Positions 24,803-33,331 of a DNA stretch of 64,000 nt are shown here, one piece after another. The stretch is taken from assembly GCF_008973465.1 (NCBI RefSeq), contig NZ_WBXN01000004.1, positions 6,550,501 through 6,614,500 of the forward strand, written 5' to 3'. The translations under genes and the position numbers were made by a program. The notes under the pieces are model-generated. The model saw only the letters and a program-made list of their open reading frames with translations, did no database searches and was not told where the DNA came from. The stretch comes from Streptomyces sp. SS1-1 (lineage in GTDB: Bacteria; Actinomycetota; Actinomycetes; Streptomycetales; Streptomycetaceae). Within the stretch, counting starts at the first letter, position 1, and every line of letters begins with the position of its first letter.

Positions 24803-25871
24803 CCCGGATCCGGTGCCGGTCGGCCGACGGCGGCGGGTCGTAGAGGCCGGGGAAGAGGCCGTACAGGCAGACCGGCCGCGGCCCGGCGTCCCCGGCGGCC
24901 ACCTGGGCAGCGTGCGCCGGGACGAGCAGGTCCTCCAGCACGTCCGGGACCTCCGGCACGTCCGGGAGGCCGGGCACGTCCGGGACGACGATCTCCTCGC
25001 GCGGCGCCGACGGGACCGTCTCCGGCGCCGGGACGGGGGCGGCGGAGGCCAGCCGCTCGGTCGTCAGCAGGATCAGGCCGCCCGCGGCGACCACACCGCA
25101 GCCGAGCGCGAGCACGGTCCCCGTGGTGCCGTACCGGAAGGCCTCGTCGAACAGGGTGAGGCCGACGGCGGCCGCCACGACCGGGTTCACCACCGTCAGC
25201 GTGGCCAGCGGCGCCGCCAGGCCCGCGCCCCGGTAGGCGGCCTGCGACAGCATCAGGCCGGCCGTCGCGAAGACCCCGATGGTGCCGAGCGCCGGAAGGT
25301 CGCCGAGGGACACCCCGCCGTTCCAGTCGACGGCGACGACCTTGGTGAACACGGAGGACATGCCGAACGCGATGCCCGAGGCGCTGGCGAGCAGGGTGCT
25401 GCGCACCGCCGGGTGCCGGTGCGCGGCGCGGCCCGCGACCATCAGCGCCACGACGAGGCCGCCGGTCACCAGGGCCACGGCCACCCGCTCGGCCGTGTCC
25501 AGCGACTGCGCCGGGGACGCGGCGACCAGGGAGAGCAGGCCCGCCAGGCCCACGGTCGCCATCACGGCACCCCGCCAGGCGGTCGCGCCGGCCCTGCGGC
25601 CCACGAAGAGCGCCGCCATGGGCAGCGCGAACACGATCGTCAGCGCGCCGAGGGGCTGCACCAGGCTCAGCGGGCCGTACGCCAGCGCCACCACGTGCAG
25701 CAGACCGCCGAGGCCGTTCAGCGCGATCGCGGCCCACCAGCCGGGCCGGCGCATCGGCGCGAACTGCTGCCCGGGGGAGGACACCGCGACGCGCTCCTGC
25801 ACGATCGCGCCGCCGGCGTAGGCGACGGCCGAGACCAGGGAGAGCAGCACGGACAACGCGAGGGCGCTCAT
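24792..25871 (-). CDS. DMT/EamA-like membrane transporter
   Basis: A 359-aa protein with about nine to ten membrane helices in the first 290 residues (from LALSVLLSLVSAVAYAGGA to VLALGCGVVAAGGLILL) and the short loops of the drug/metabolite transporter superfamily. The C-terminal 70 residues are soluble and rich in Pro, Val and Glu (VPDVPGLPDVPEVPDVLEDL). Substrate is unknown. GAGGAG lies before ATG 25871. The stop overlaps the convergent Rpf-M23 gene tail to tail. Confidence 0.83.
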   Translation of the reverse strand: MSALALSVLLSLVSAVAYAGGAIVQERVAVSSPGQQFAPMRRPGWWAAIALNGLGGLLHVVALAYGPLSLVQPLGALTIVFALPMAALFVGRRAGATAWRGAVMATVGLAGLLSLVAASPAQSLDTAERVAVALVTGGLVVALMVAGRAAHRHPAVRSTLLASASGIAFGMSSVFTKVVAVDWNGGVSLGDLPALGTIGVFATAGLMLSQAAYRGAGLAAPLATLTVVNPVVAAAVGLTLFDEAFRYGTTGTVLALGCGVVAAGGLILLTTERLASAAPVPAPETVPSAPREEIVVPDVPGLPDVPEVPDVLEDLLVPAHAAQVAAGDAGPRPVCLYGLFPGLYDPPPSADRHRIRVTS

Positions 25872-26046
25872 GGGCGGCTCCTCTGCGGAGGGCGGGGGCC
25901 GTGACCCCGGCGCGGCGAACGGTCGGCCATCATGACCAACACGATGCCGTGCGCCGCTCTTCCCGTCGTCGTCCCAGAGCACCCACTGTGTCGTACTGCT
26001 GATGGAGTACGACGGCCCCGGTGTCATCCTCCGGTCGGGTGTCCGC

Positions 26047-26820
26047 ATGAGGGACACCCCGGGGCGGAGCCCTGAGGAGGGCTTGGTACTACTGCTTCCC
26101 GTGGACCTCGACCCCGGCCTCGCCCTGCTCCGCCCGCTCGGCGGCTTCTTCGCCCTGCGCACCCCGCCGGAGGCGCCGCGGGCCGGGACGCCCCTGGCCC
26201 GCGCGTACGCCGACGGCGACGCCCTGGACCTGCGGGTCCGGCATGTCGCGCGCGCCCTGCGGACCGGGGAGGACCGGGTCGCCGCGTCCGTCGCCCAGCA
26301 GGGCCTGGCCGCCCGCCTCTGGTCGGTCACCCTGGGCTGCGCCGCGCTCTACGGGGCCGTCCCCGACCTCGATCCGGAGCTGCTGCACTGGGACCCGGCC
26401 ACCTCCGCCCCAGACGACCTGTGGCTCGGCGCGACGCGCGCACGGCCCGCCGACGCGGCGACCGTCGCCACCGTCGTCCTGGACGGGCACCTGGAACCCC
26501 TCGCCGCCGCCCTGGGCCGACGGCACAAGGTGGCCGGCGGGCTGCTGTGGGGCAACGCCGGATCGGCCCTCGCGGCGACCGCCCGGCAACTCGACGGCTG
26601 GACCCGCGCCCACGGCCGGGCCGACGCCGCCGCCCGCACCCGCGGCCTGACCGCCCGGCTCCTCGCCCACCCTCTCCTCGCCGGCACCGGCACCCTCACC
26701 GGGACGGCCTTCCGGCGCCACAGCTGCTGCCTCTACTACCGGGTGCCCGGCGGCGGCCTGTGCGGCGACTGCTGCCTCACCCGGCCCCCGCGCTCTTCCC
26801 CGCACGCCCCATCTGGGTGA
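26047..26820 (+). CDS. FhuF-like (2Fe-2S)-binding protein
   Basis: The C-terminus RRHSCCLYYRVPGG...CGDCCL carries the CC-x(n)-CxxC cluster ligands of the ferric siderophore reductase FhuF C-terminal domain. The preceding helices (SVAQQGLAARLWSVTLGCAAL, given as SVAQQGLAARL and WSVTLGCAAL) fit that family. Such proteins reduce iron in imported siderophores. The start is uncertain: ATG 26047 and an upstream ATG 26002 both lack a ribosome binding site, while AGGAGGG at 26075-26081 lies just ahead of in-frame TTG 26083, CTG 26092 and GTG 26101. It precedes glgA by 38 bases. Confidence 0.75.
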   Translation: MRDTPGRSPEEGLVLLLPVDLDPGLALLRPLGGFFALRTPPEAPRAGTPLARAYADGDALDLRVRHVARALRTGEDRVAASVAQQGLAARLWSVTLGCAALYGAVPDLDPELLHWDPATSAPDDLWLGATRARPADAATVATVVLDGHLEPLAAALGRRHKVAGGLLWGNAGSALAATARQLDGWTRAHGRADAAARTRGLTARLLAHPLLAGTGTLTGTAFRRHSCCLYYRVPGGGLCGDCCLTRPPRSSPHAPSG

Positions 26821-26858
26821 CCATGGGGACGACCAGCCGCTGAGACAGGGGGTTCCGG

Positions 26859-28010
26859 GTGCGAGTGGGACTGCTGACCCGGGAGTACCCGCCGGACGTG
26901 TACGGCGGCGCGGGCGTCCATGTCGAGTTCCTGGCACGGGAGTTGCGCGAGCTCGTCGACCTCGAGGTGCACTGCTGGGGCGAGGGCCGCACGGTCGGCG
27001 TACGACGGCACCGCCCCTGGCCGGCGCTCGACACCGCCAACGACGCGCTGCGCACCTTCTCGGTGGACCTGGCGATGGCCGCCGCCCTCGCCGGCCGCGA
27101 ACTGATCCACTCCCACACCTGGTACGCCAACCTCGCCGGCCACCTCGGCAAGCTCCAGTACGGCATCCCGCACGTGCTGACCGCGCACTCCCTGGAGCCG
27201 CTGCGGCCCTGGAAGGCCGAGCAACTCGGCGGCGGATACGCCCTGTCGAGCTGGGCGGAGCGCACCGCCGTCGAGTCCGCCGACGCGGTCATCGCCGTCT
27301 CGGGCGCCATGCGCGAGGACATCCTCGGCTGCTACCCGGCGCTGGACCCGGACCGCGTCCACGTCGTGCACAACGGCATCGACACCACCCTGTACCGCCC
27401 CGACCCGCGCACCGACGTCCTCGCCCGCTTCGGCATCGACGCCGACCGCCCCTATGTGCTGTTCGTCGGCCGCATCACCCGCCAGAAGGGCGTGCCCCAT
27501 CTGCTGCGGGCGGTACGGGACATCGACCCCGCCGCGCAGGTGGTGCTCTGCGCGGGCGCCCCCGACACCCCGGAGATCGACCGCGAGTTCCGCGACCTGT
27601 ACGAGGAGCTGAGCCGGGTGCGGGCGGGCGTGCACTGGATCCCGCAGATGCTGCCGCGCCCGGAGGTCATCCAACTCCTCACGCACGCGGCGGTGTTCGT
27701 CTGCCCCTCGGTGTACGAGCCGCTGGGCATCGTGAACCTGGAGGCGATGGCCTGCGGCACGCCGGTGGTGGCGTCCCGGGTCGGCGGCATCCCGGAGGTC
27801 GTCGAGGACGGCCGGACCGGACTGCTGGTCCCGCTGGACGACGACTTCGAGGCGGGCCTCGCCCGGGCCCTGGACACGCTCGTGGGGGACCGGGAGGCGG
27901 CCCGGCGGATGGGCGAGGCCGGACGGGAGCGCGCGGTGGGGGAGTTCGGCTGGGACGCCGTGGCCCGCCGCACGGTCCGGCTCTACGGGGAGATCCTGAA
28001 ACAGGCTTAG
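26859..28010 (+). CDS. glgA: Glycogen synthase / maltose-1-phosphate synthase (GlgA/GlgM)
   Basis: A 383-aa GT4-type glycosyltransferase. The N-terminal REYPPDVYGGAGVHVE holds the nucleotide-sugar loop, ITRQKGVPHLLRA follows the linker, and PSVYEPLGIVNLEAMACGTPVV is the acceptor and nucleotide motif. This actinobacterial form is called GlgA; its mycobacterial homologue GlgM makes maltose 1-phosphate from ADP-glucose for the GlgE pathway. The next gene is glgC, which makes ADP-glucose, so the pair supplies alpha-glucan synthesis. GTG 26859 follows AGGGGG. Confidence 0.9.
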   Translation: MRVGLLTREYPPDVYGGAGVHVEFLARELRELVDLEVHCWGEGRTVGVRRHRPWPALDTANDALRTFSVDLAMAAALAGRELIHSHTWYANLAGHLGKLQYGIPHVLTAHSLEPLRPWKAEQLGGGYALSSWAERTAVESADAVIAVSGAMREDILGCYPALDPDRVHVVHNGIDTTLYRPDPRTDVLARFGIDADRPYVLFVGRITRQKGVPHLLRAVRDIDPAAQVVLCAGAPDTPEIDREFRDLYEELSRVRAGVHWIPQMLPRPEVIQLLTHAAVFVCPSVYEPLGIVNLEAMACGTPVVASRVGGIPEVVEDGRTGLLVPLDDDFEAGLARALDTLVGDREAARRMGEAGRERAVGEFGWDAVARRTVRLYGEILKQA

Positions 28011-28062
28011 GGCGCGCCGCTCCGGGCAGGCTGGGAAGCAACCAGGGGTGAGGGGAGCGGCC

Positions 28063-29283
28063 ATGCGTGGTGGTGGACCTTCGGTACTCGGCATCGTTCT
28101 GGCGGGCGGGGAGGGCAAACGCCTGATGCCCCTGACCGCCGACCGCGCGAAACCGGCGGTCACGTTCGGCGGCACCTACCGGCTCGTCGACTTCGTCCTG
28201 TCCAACCTCGTCAACGCCGGCATCCTGCGCATCTGCGTCCTCACGCAGTACAAGTCGCACTCGCTGGACCGGCACATCACCACGACGTGGCGGATGTCGA
28301 GCCTGCTCGGCAACTACGTCACCCCGGTCCCGGCCCAGCAGCGGCTCGGCCCGCGCTGGTACCTCGGCAGCGCCGACGCCATCCTGCAGTCGCTGAACCT
28401 GATCCACGACGAACGCCCCGAGTATGTCGCCGTGTTCGGCGCCGACCACGTGTACCGCATGGACCCGCGCCAGATGCTGGAGCAGCACATCGAGAGCGGC
28501 GCGGGCGTCACCGTCGCGGGCATCCGGGTGCCGCGCACCGAGTCCTCGGCCTTCGGGGTGATCAGCCCCGGCCCGGACGGGCAGACCGTGCGCGGCTTCC
28601 TGGAGAAGCCGGCCGACCCGCCCGGTCTCGCGGACGACCCGGAGCGCGTGTTCGCCTCCATGGGCAACTACGTCTTCACCACCAAGGCGCTCGTCGAGGC
28701 GCTCCAGCGGGACGCCGAGGACGAGACGTCCGTGCACGACATGGGCGGTTCGATCCTGCCCCAGCTCACCGAGCGGGGCGAGGCGCAGCTGTACGACTTC
28801 CAGGCCAACCACGTCCCCGGCGAGACCAGCCGCGACCGCGGCTACTGGCGGGACGTGGGCACCCTGGACGCGTACTACGACGCCCACATGGACCTGATCG
28901 CCGAGCGCCCGGCGTTCAACCTGTACAACCGCAGCTGGCCGATCTACACCCACTCGGGCCAGCTCTCCCCGGCCCGGTTCAACGCGGGCGGCATCGCCGG
29001 CGAGTCCATCATCAGCGCGGGCTGCCTGATCCGCGGGCAGGTCACCCGGTCGGTGCTGTCGCCGGGTGTGGTGGTGGACCCGGGGGCGGTCGTGCAGGGG
29101 TCGGTGCTGCACGACAACGTGCACATCGGGCGGGGTGCGGTGGTGCGGGGCGCGGTCCTCGACAAGAACGTCGACGTGCCGCCGGGCGCCACCATCGGCG
29201 TCAACCCGGACCGGGACGTGGAGCTGTACACGGTGTCCCAGGGCGGTGTGATCGCGCTCGGCAAGGGGCAGCGGGTGTCGTAG
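28063..29283 (+). CDS. glgC: Glucose-1-phosphate adenylyltransferase
   Basis: A 406-aa enzyme that makes ADP-glucose from glucose 1-phosphate and ATP. It shows the nucleotide loop VLAGGEGKRLMPLTADRAKP, GTYRLVDFVLSN, QYKSHSLDRH, FGADHVYRMDP and the substrate motif GNYVFTT, then a C-terminal left-handed beta-helix (VVDPGAVVQGSVLHDNVHIG). ATG 28063 with GGGGAG before it is preferred over GTG 28048. It lies 52 bases after glgA. Confidence 0.94.
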   Translation: MRGGGPSVLGIVLAGGEGKRLMPLTADRAKPAVTFGGTYRLVDFVLSNLVNAGILRICVLTQYKSHSLDRHITTTWRMSSLLGNYVTPVPAQQRLGPRWYLGSADAILQSLNLIHDERPEYVAVFGADHVYRMDPRQMLEQHIESGAGVTVAGIRVPRTESSAFGVISPGPDGQTVRGFLEKPADPPGLADDPERVFASMGNYVFTTKALVEALQRDAEDETSVHDMGGSILPQLTERGEAQLYDFQANHVPGETSRDRGYWRDVGTLDAYYDAHMDLIAERPAFNLYNRSWPIYTHSGQLSPARFNAGGIAGESIISAGCLIRGQVTRSVLSPGVVVDPGAVVQGSVLHDNVHIGRGAVVRGAVLDKNVDVPPGATIGVNPDRDVELYTVSQGGVIALGKGQRVS

Positions 29284-29509
29284 CGGCCGCCGGCGACGGG
29301 CGCGGATGACGCCTCCCGGGTGACACGCACGGGATGCCCGGTGCCGCTCCCTGTGGTGGAGTGGCCCCATATGCACCATGAGTCCGCTGCCTTCACGAGA
29401 GGCGGGACTTAATCTGCTGTTAACTGTGCGTAGCCTGATCGTACTTGACTGTAATCGTCAGGGAGCGATTGACTGCTGATCCACCCTTCCGCCGACGCGA
29501 GGCAAGCCA

Positions 29510-30850
29510 TTGACTTCCGACCTGCTCGCCCCTCTCGACCTTGCGTTCTGGAACATCGAGTCCGCCGAACACCCGATGCACCTGGGGGCGCTCGGCGTGT
29601 TCATGGCGCACACCCCGACCGCGGGCGCCCACGCGGCCGACCTGCTCGCCGCGCGGGCCGCCGCCGTGCCGGGGCTGCGGATGCGTATCCGCGATGCCTG
29701 GCGCCCGCGTGGTCTGCTGCGGTCGCCGTTCTCGTTCGGCGGCGCCGCCCGCGAGCCCGCCCCCGACTTCGACCCGCTCGACCACGTCCGGCTGCACGCG
29801 CCGACCGCCGACTTCCAGGCGGCGGCCGGACGGCTGATGGAGCGCCCCCTGCAGCGCGGCCGGCCCCCGTGGGAGGCACACGTCCTGCCCGGCGAGGACG
29901 GGGTGTCGTTCGCGGTCCTGTTCAAGTTCCACCACGCCCTCGCCGACGGCCTGCGCGCGCTGACCCTGGCCGCCGCCGTCCTCGACCCGATGGACCTGCC
30001 CGCCCGCCGGCCCCGCCCCGAGGAGCCCGCGCGCGGCCGGCTGCCCGATGTGCGCCGGCTCCCCGACGTGGTGCGCGGCGCCGTGTCCGACGTGGGCCGG
30101 GCCCTGGACATCGGGGCCTCCGTCGCCGTGTCCACCCTGGCCACCCGCTCCACGCCCGCGCTCACCGCCGAGCCGAGCGGCACCCGCCGTACCGCCGGAG
30201 TCGTCGTCGACATCGACGACGTGCACCGCGTCCGCAAGGCCGTCGGCGGCACCGTCAACGACGTCCTGATCGCGGTCGTCGCCGGCGCCCTGCGCCGCTG
30301 GCTGGACGAGCGCGGCGACGGCAGCGAGGGCGTCGCGCCCCGCGCCCTCATCCCGGTCTCCCGGCGCCGCCCACGCACCGCGCACCCCCAGGGCAACCGC
30401 CTCTCCGGCTATCTGATGCGGCTCCCGGTGGACGACCCCGACCCGCTGCGCCGCCTCGCCGCGGTCCGGTCGGCCATGGACCGCAACAAGGACGCGGGCC
30501 CCCACCGGGGCGCCGGGGCGGTCGCCCTGCTCGCCGACCACGTGCCGGCGCTCGGTCACCGCTTCGCCGGGCCGCTGGTCGCCCAGGCGGCGCGGCTCTG
30601 GTTCGACATCCTGGTCACCAGCGTCCCGCTCCCCGGCATCCCGCTGAAGCTCGGCGGGCACCCCGTGGCCGAGGTCTATCCCTTCGCCCCGCTGGCCCGG
30701 GGTCAGTCGCTGGCCGTCGCGATCTCGACGTACCGGGGTGGTGTGCACTTCGGTCTCGTGGCCGACGGGCGGGCCGTTCCGGATCTCGGGGTCCTCGCCG
30801 GTGCGATCACCGAGGAGGTCGCGGCACTGATCACCGCCTGCGACCCCTGA
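29510..30850 (+). CDS. Wax ester synthase / diacylglycerol acyltransferase (WS/DGAT)
   Basis: A 446-aa bifunctional acyltransferase that makes storage triacylglycerol or wax esters from acyl-CoA. The catalytic HHxxxDG motif is HHALADG at 141-147; TVNDVLIAVVAGALRRWL and the terminal SYRGGVHFGLVADG-like region (here TYRGGVHFGLVADG) are further family blocks. The N-terminal PLDLAFWNIESAEHPMHLG fits too. Start TTG 29510 is preceded by GAGG. The upstream gap 29284-29509 has TTGACT twice but no convincing promoter pair. It may match S. coelicolor SCO0958. Confidence 0.9.
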   Translation: MTSDLLAPLDLAFWNIESAEHPMHLGALGVFMAHTPTAGAHAADLLAARAAAVPGLRMRIRDAWRPRGLLRSPFSFGGAAREPAPDFDPLDHVRLHAPTADFQAAAGRLMERPLQRGRPPWEAHVLPGEDGVSFAVLFKFHHALADGLRALTLAAAVLDPMDLPARRPRPEEPARGRLPDVRRLPDVVRGAVSDVGRALDIGASVAVSTLATRSTPALTAEPSGTRRTAGVVVDIDDVHRVRKAVGGTVNDVLIAVVAGALRRWLDERGDGSEGVAPRALIPVSRRRPRTAHPQGNRLSGYLMRLPVDDPDPLRRLAAVRSAMDRNKDAGPHRGAGAVALLADHVPALGHRFAGPLVAQAARLWFDILVTSVPLPGIPLKLGGHPVAEVYPFAPLARGQSLAVAISTYRGGVHFGLVADGRAVPDLGVLAGAITEEVAALITACDP

Positions 30851-30972
30851 CCGGCGCGCCCCGGGGCCCCTTCCGGCGGATTTTGGAGGAGAGGCCCGGC
30901 GAATCGTAGAATTCCGCGTTCGAATGCGAGCGCGACCGGAGCGCCGCGGGTGATCAGGGAACGGCAGCGGCG

Positions 30973-32493
30973 ATGACGGTGACAGACGACGGCTCGACGG
31001 CGATCAGGACCGAGGCCGGACAGGAGCCCGCCGACGACGTCGTGTACGGCCCCGGCATCGACCCCGAGCGGCTGGCCGTCTGCCTCAGCGTGCTCGAGGA
31101 GCTCGACAAGCTGGAGATCGACCACCCCGACGCGATCGCCGTGCGCCGGGCCACCGCGGGCGTCTACCGCACCGTGAAGCAGCGCCGCCGCCAGGAACGC
31201 CGGGCGGCGAAGACCGCGCACGACAAGGCGGTCACGGAGGCCACCGCGACCGGCTCGGCCCAGCGCATCGACGACGAGACCGAGGGCCTGCTGCCCTCCT
31301 CCCGCACCGAGGAGGGCCGGATCGCGGGGATACTCCAGCGCCCGCGCTCCTGCTACACCTGCAAGACCCGGTACGTCGAGGTCGACTACTTCTACCACCA
31401 GCTCTGCCAGGACTGCGCCAAGCTCAACCGGGACAAGCGCGACGTGCGCGCCGACCTCACCGGCAAGCGCGCCCTGCTCACCGGCGGCCGGGCCAAGATC
31501 GGCATGTACATCGCCCTGCGGCTGCTGCGGGACGGCGCCCACACCACGATCACCACGCGCTTCCCGAAGGACGCCATCCGCCGCTTCAAGGCGATGGACG
31601 ACTCGGGCGACTGGCTCCACCGCCTGGAGGTCGTCGGCATCGACCTGCGCGACCCCGCGCAGGCCGTGGCCCTCGCCGAGCGGGTCGCCGAGGCGGGCCC
31701 GCTCGACATCCTCGTGAACAACGCGACCCAGACCGTGCGCCGGCTGCCCTCCGCCTACGCCGCGCTGGTCGAGGGCGAGAGCGCCCCGCTGCCCGCCGGC
31801 GAGCTGCCCGCCCACCAGGTGATCGGCGCCTTCAACTCCGGCGCGGTCGACGGTCTCACCGCGCTGCCGCTGGGCGCGAGCGGCCTGGACGCCCAGAAGG
31901 TCGCCGACCTCGCCCTCGTGGCGGGCAACGCCAGCGTCGCCCGGCACCTGGACGGCACGGCCATCGACGCCGGCGGCCTGGTCCCCGACGTCGTGGAGTC
32001 CAACACCTGGGTGCAGACCATCGACCAGATCTCCCCGGTCGAGCTGCTGGAGACCCAGCTCTGCAACTACACCTCGCCCTTCATCCTGATCAGCGCGCTG
32101 CGGCCGAGCATGGCCGAGGCCGCGAAGAAGGCGACGAGCGGACGGGCGTACGTGGTGAACGTCTCCGCGATGGAGGGCGTCTTCGGCCGCGGCTACAAGG
32201 GCGCCGGGCACCCCAACACCAACGCCGCCAAGGCCGCGATGAACATGGTGACCCGCACCAGCGCGCAGGAGATGTTCGAGACCGACGGCATCCTGATGAC
32301 GTCCGTCGACACCGGCTGGATCACCGACGAGCGCCCGCACTACGACAAGCTCCGGCTCGCCGAGGCCGGCTTCCACGCCCCGCTCGACCTGGTCGACGGT
32401 GCCGCCCGGGTCTACGACCCGATCGTGCGCGGTGAGGCGGGCGAGGACCTGTACGGCGTCTTCCTGAAGGACTACGCGCCCGGCAAGTGGTGA
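30973..32493 (+). CDS. SDR-like oxidoreductase with N-terminal zinc-ribbon, catalytic Tyr missing
   Basis: A 506-aa protein. Residues 1-125 are helical and charged; 127-148 form a CxxC...CxxC zinc-ribbon (Cys127, 130, 145, 148 in CYTC and CQDC). From 163 there is an SDR Rossmann fold (ALLTGGRAKIGMYIALRL) with LDILVNNATQ and VVNVSAMEG (Ser398). At the usual YxxxK the sequence is TNAAK, so the catalytic Tyr is replaced by Thr416 while Lys420 remains. It is followed by a strong terminator. Its function is unknown; it may bind rather than reduce. ATG 30973 begins a complete frame. Confidence 0.85.
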   Translation: MTVTDDGSTAIRTEAGQEPADDVVYGPGIDPERLAVCLSVLEELDKLEIDHPDAIAVRRATAGVYRTVKQRRRQERRAAKTAHDKAVTEATATGSAQRIDDETEGLLPSSRTEEGRIAGILQRPRSCYTCKTRYVEVDYFYHQLCQDCAKLNRDKRDVRADLTGKRALLTGGRAKIGMYIALRLLRDGAHTTITTRFPKDAIRRFKAMDDSGDWLHRLEVVGIDLRDPAQAVALAERVAEAGPLDILVNNATQTVRRLPSAYAALVEGESAPLPAGELPAHQVIGAFNSGAVDGLTALPLGASGLDAQKVADLALVAGNASVARHLDGTAIDAGGLVPDVVESNTWVQTIDQISPVELLETQLCNYTSPFILISALRPSMAEAAKKATSGRAYVVNVSAMEGVFGRGYKGAGHPNTNAAKAAMNMVTRTSAQEMFETDGILMTSVDTGWITDERPHYDKLRLAEAGFHAPLDLVDGAARVYDPIVRGEAGEDLYGVFLKDYAPGKW

Positions 32494-32499
32494 CGCCCG

Positions 32500-32530
32500 C
32501 ACGCCCCGAATCGCGGTGATTCGGGGCGTG
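32500..32530 (+). terminator. Terminator after the zinc-ribbon SDR gene
   Basis: A perfect 13-bp stem CACGCCCCGAATC / GATTCGGGGCGTG (32500-32512, 32518-32530) with loop GCGGT begins seven bases after the stop codon. It is one of the cleanest terminators in the window. Confidence 0.85.
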
Positions 32531-32943
32531 TTGGCCGGATCCGGCCGGGCGGAGCGCGGGTCCGGGGTGAGTTGGGTCCCGAACCGGGGCCCTGCTACGC
32601 CGAACGGGTGACGCACAAACGTCGCGTTCAGGGGCAGAACAGCCGATGCCGGGCGGGTGGTTACCGGTCGACTCCGGAGATTTACACGTTGTTTGCAGCC
32701 CCATCGAGCAGGCATGCGCTCATTTGGTTAATCTGGAGCGGACGGACAGCGCCACAGGGTCCCAACCCACACCCATGGTCCGTCCCGGGACAAGCCGGTG
32801 CACAACGGCCTGCTTGCACACCAGTTACCGACGCCACCGCGTCCGCATCGACGTTGAGCTGGACCCGAAGGGGCGTCAGGTACCGGACCGCAGACTGGCC
32901 GGCTCCGCCCCCCGAGGGTGATCCGACACAGAAGGAGTGCGCG
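32531..32943. other. 413-bp upstream region of the small peptide gene
   Basis: No gene is supported here. The region is less GC-rich around 32670-32740 and contains TTTACACGTTG and TTGGTTAATCTGG, which may belong to a promoter, but I could not define a -35/-10 pair. The length suggests a regulated or long leader before the 57-aa peptide. Confidence 0.4.
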
Positions 32944-33117
32944 GTGACACCTGAGAAGACGAACGGCGAACAGCGTTCCAAGGAACGCACGGAGCGCGCG
33001 GGCCGCGGGTCGAAGGAGATCGGCAGTCTCGACGTGTGGGCCCGGTCCGCCCCCATCCGGCTGGCGGGCTACGAGGACGACCTCGCCGAGCCCCACATCC
33101 TGCCCAGCGTCGACTGA
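32944..33117 (+). CDS. 57-aa peptide of unknown function (possible precursor peptide)
   Basis: A 57-residue open frame from GTG 32944 with an excellent AGAAGGAG seven bases upstream. The first 27 residues are hydrophilic (many Glu, Arg, Lys), then comes a distinct segment with LDVWARSAPIRLAGYEDD and an acidic end EPHILPSVD. It has no signal peptide or membrane helix. A strong hairpin lies 31 bases after the stop and the previous gene has its own terminator, so it is a separate transcript. The leader-core layout resembles precursor peptides, but no modifying enzyme sits next to it. I do not recognise the family. Confidence 0.6.
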   Translation: MTPEKTNGEQRSKERTERAGRGSKEIGSLDVWARSAPIRLAGYEDDLAEPHILPSVD

Positions 33118-33148
33118 CGGCGCCGGACCCGACCCACCGAACGCGGAG

Positions 33149-33177
33149 AGCCGCGGCCGACGACACCGGCCGCGGCT
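33149..33177 (+). terminator. Terminator after the small peptide gene
   Basis: An 11-bp stem (33149-33159 with 33167-33177, AGCCGCGGCCG / CGGCCGCGGCT) with a 7-base loop, 31 bases after the peptide stop. Outer arms CGGCGCCGGA (33118-33127) and TCCGGCGCCG (33186-33195) extend the structure. Confidence 0.7.
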
Positions 33178-33275
33178 TCGGCATGTCCGGCGCCGGATCG
33201 CAGTCCTCTTTCCGCTCCCGCCTGCTCCTTCCCACTCCCTCCCACTCCCTCCCTTTTCCTTGATCGCTTGCGCAT

Positions 33276-33305
33276 TTGCCTAAAGCCTTTAGGTGGTTGC
33301 ATACT
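33276..33305 (+). promoter_or_regulatory. Promoter with CCTAAAG-C-CTTTAGG operator upstream of TetR/SGNH pair
   Basis: TTGCCT (33276-33281) and CATACT (33300-33305), 18 bases apart, form a likely promoter. The 15-bp perfect palindrome CCTAAAGCCTTTAGG (33279-33293) covers the end of the -35 and the spacer, the expected place for a TetR repressor; the first gene read from it is a TetR. Confidence 0.6.
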
Positions 33306-33331
33306 CGATTAAGGCAAGCGGGAGGATCGTT

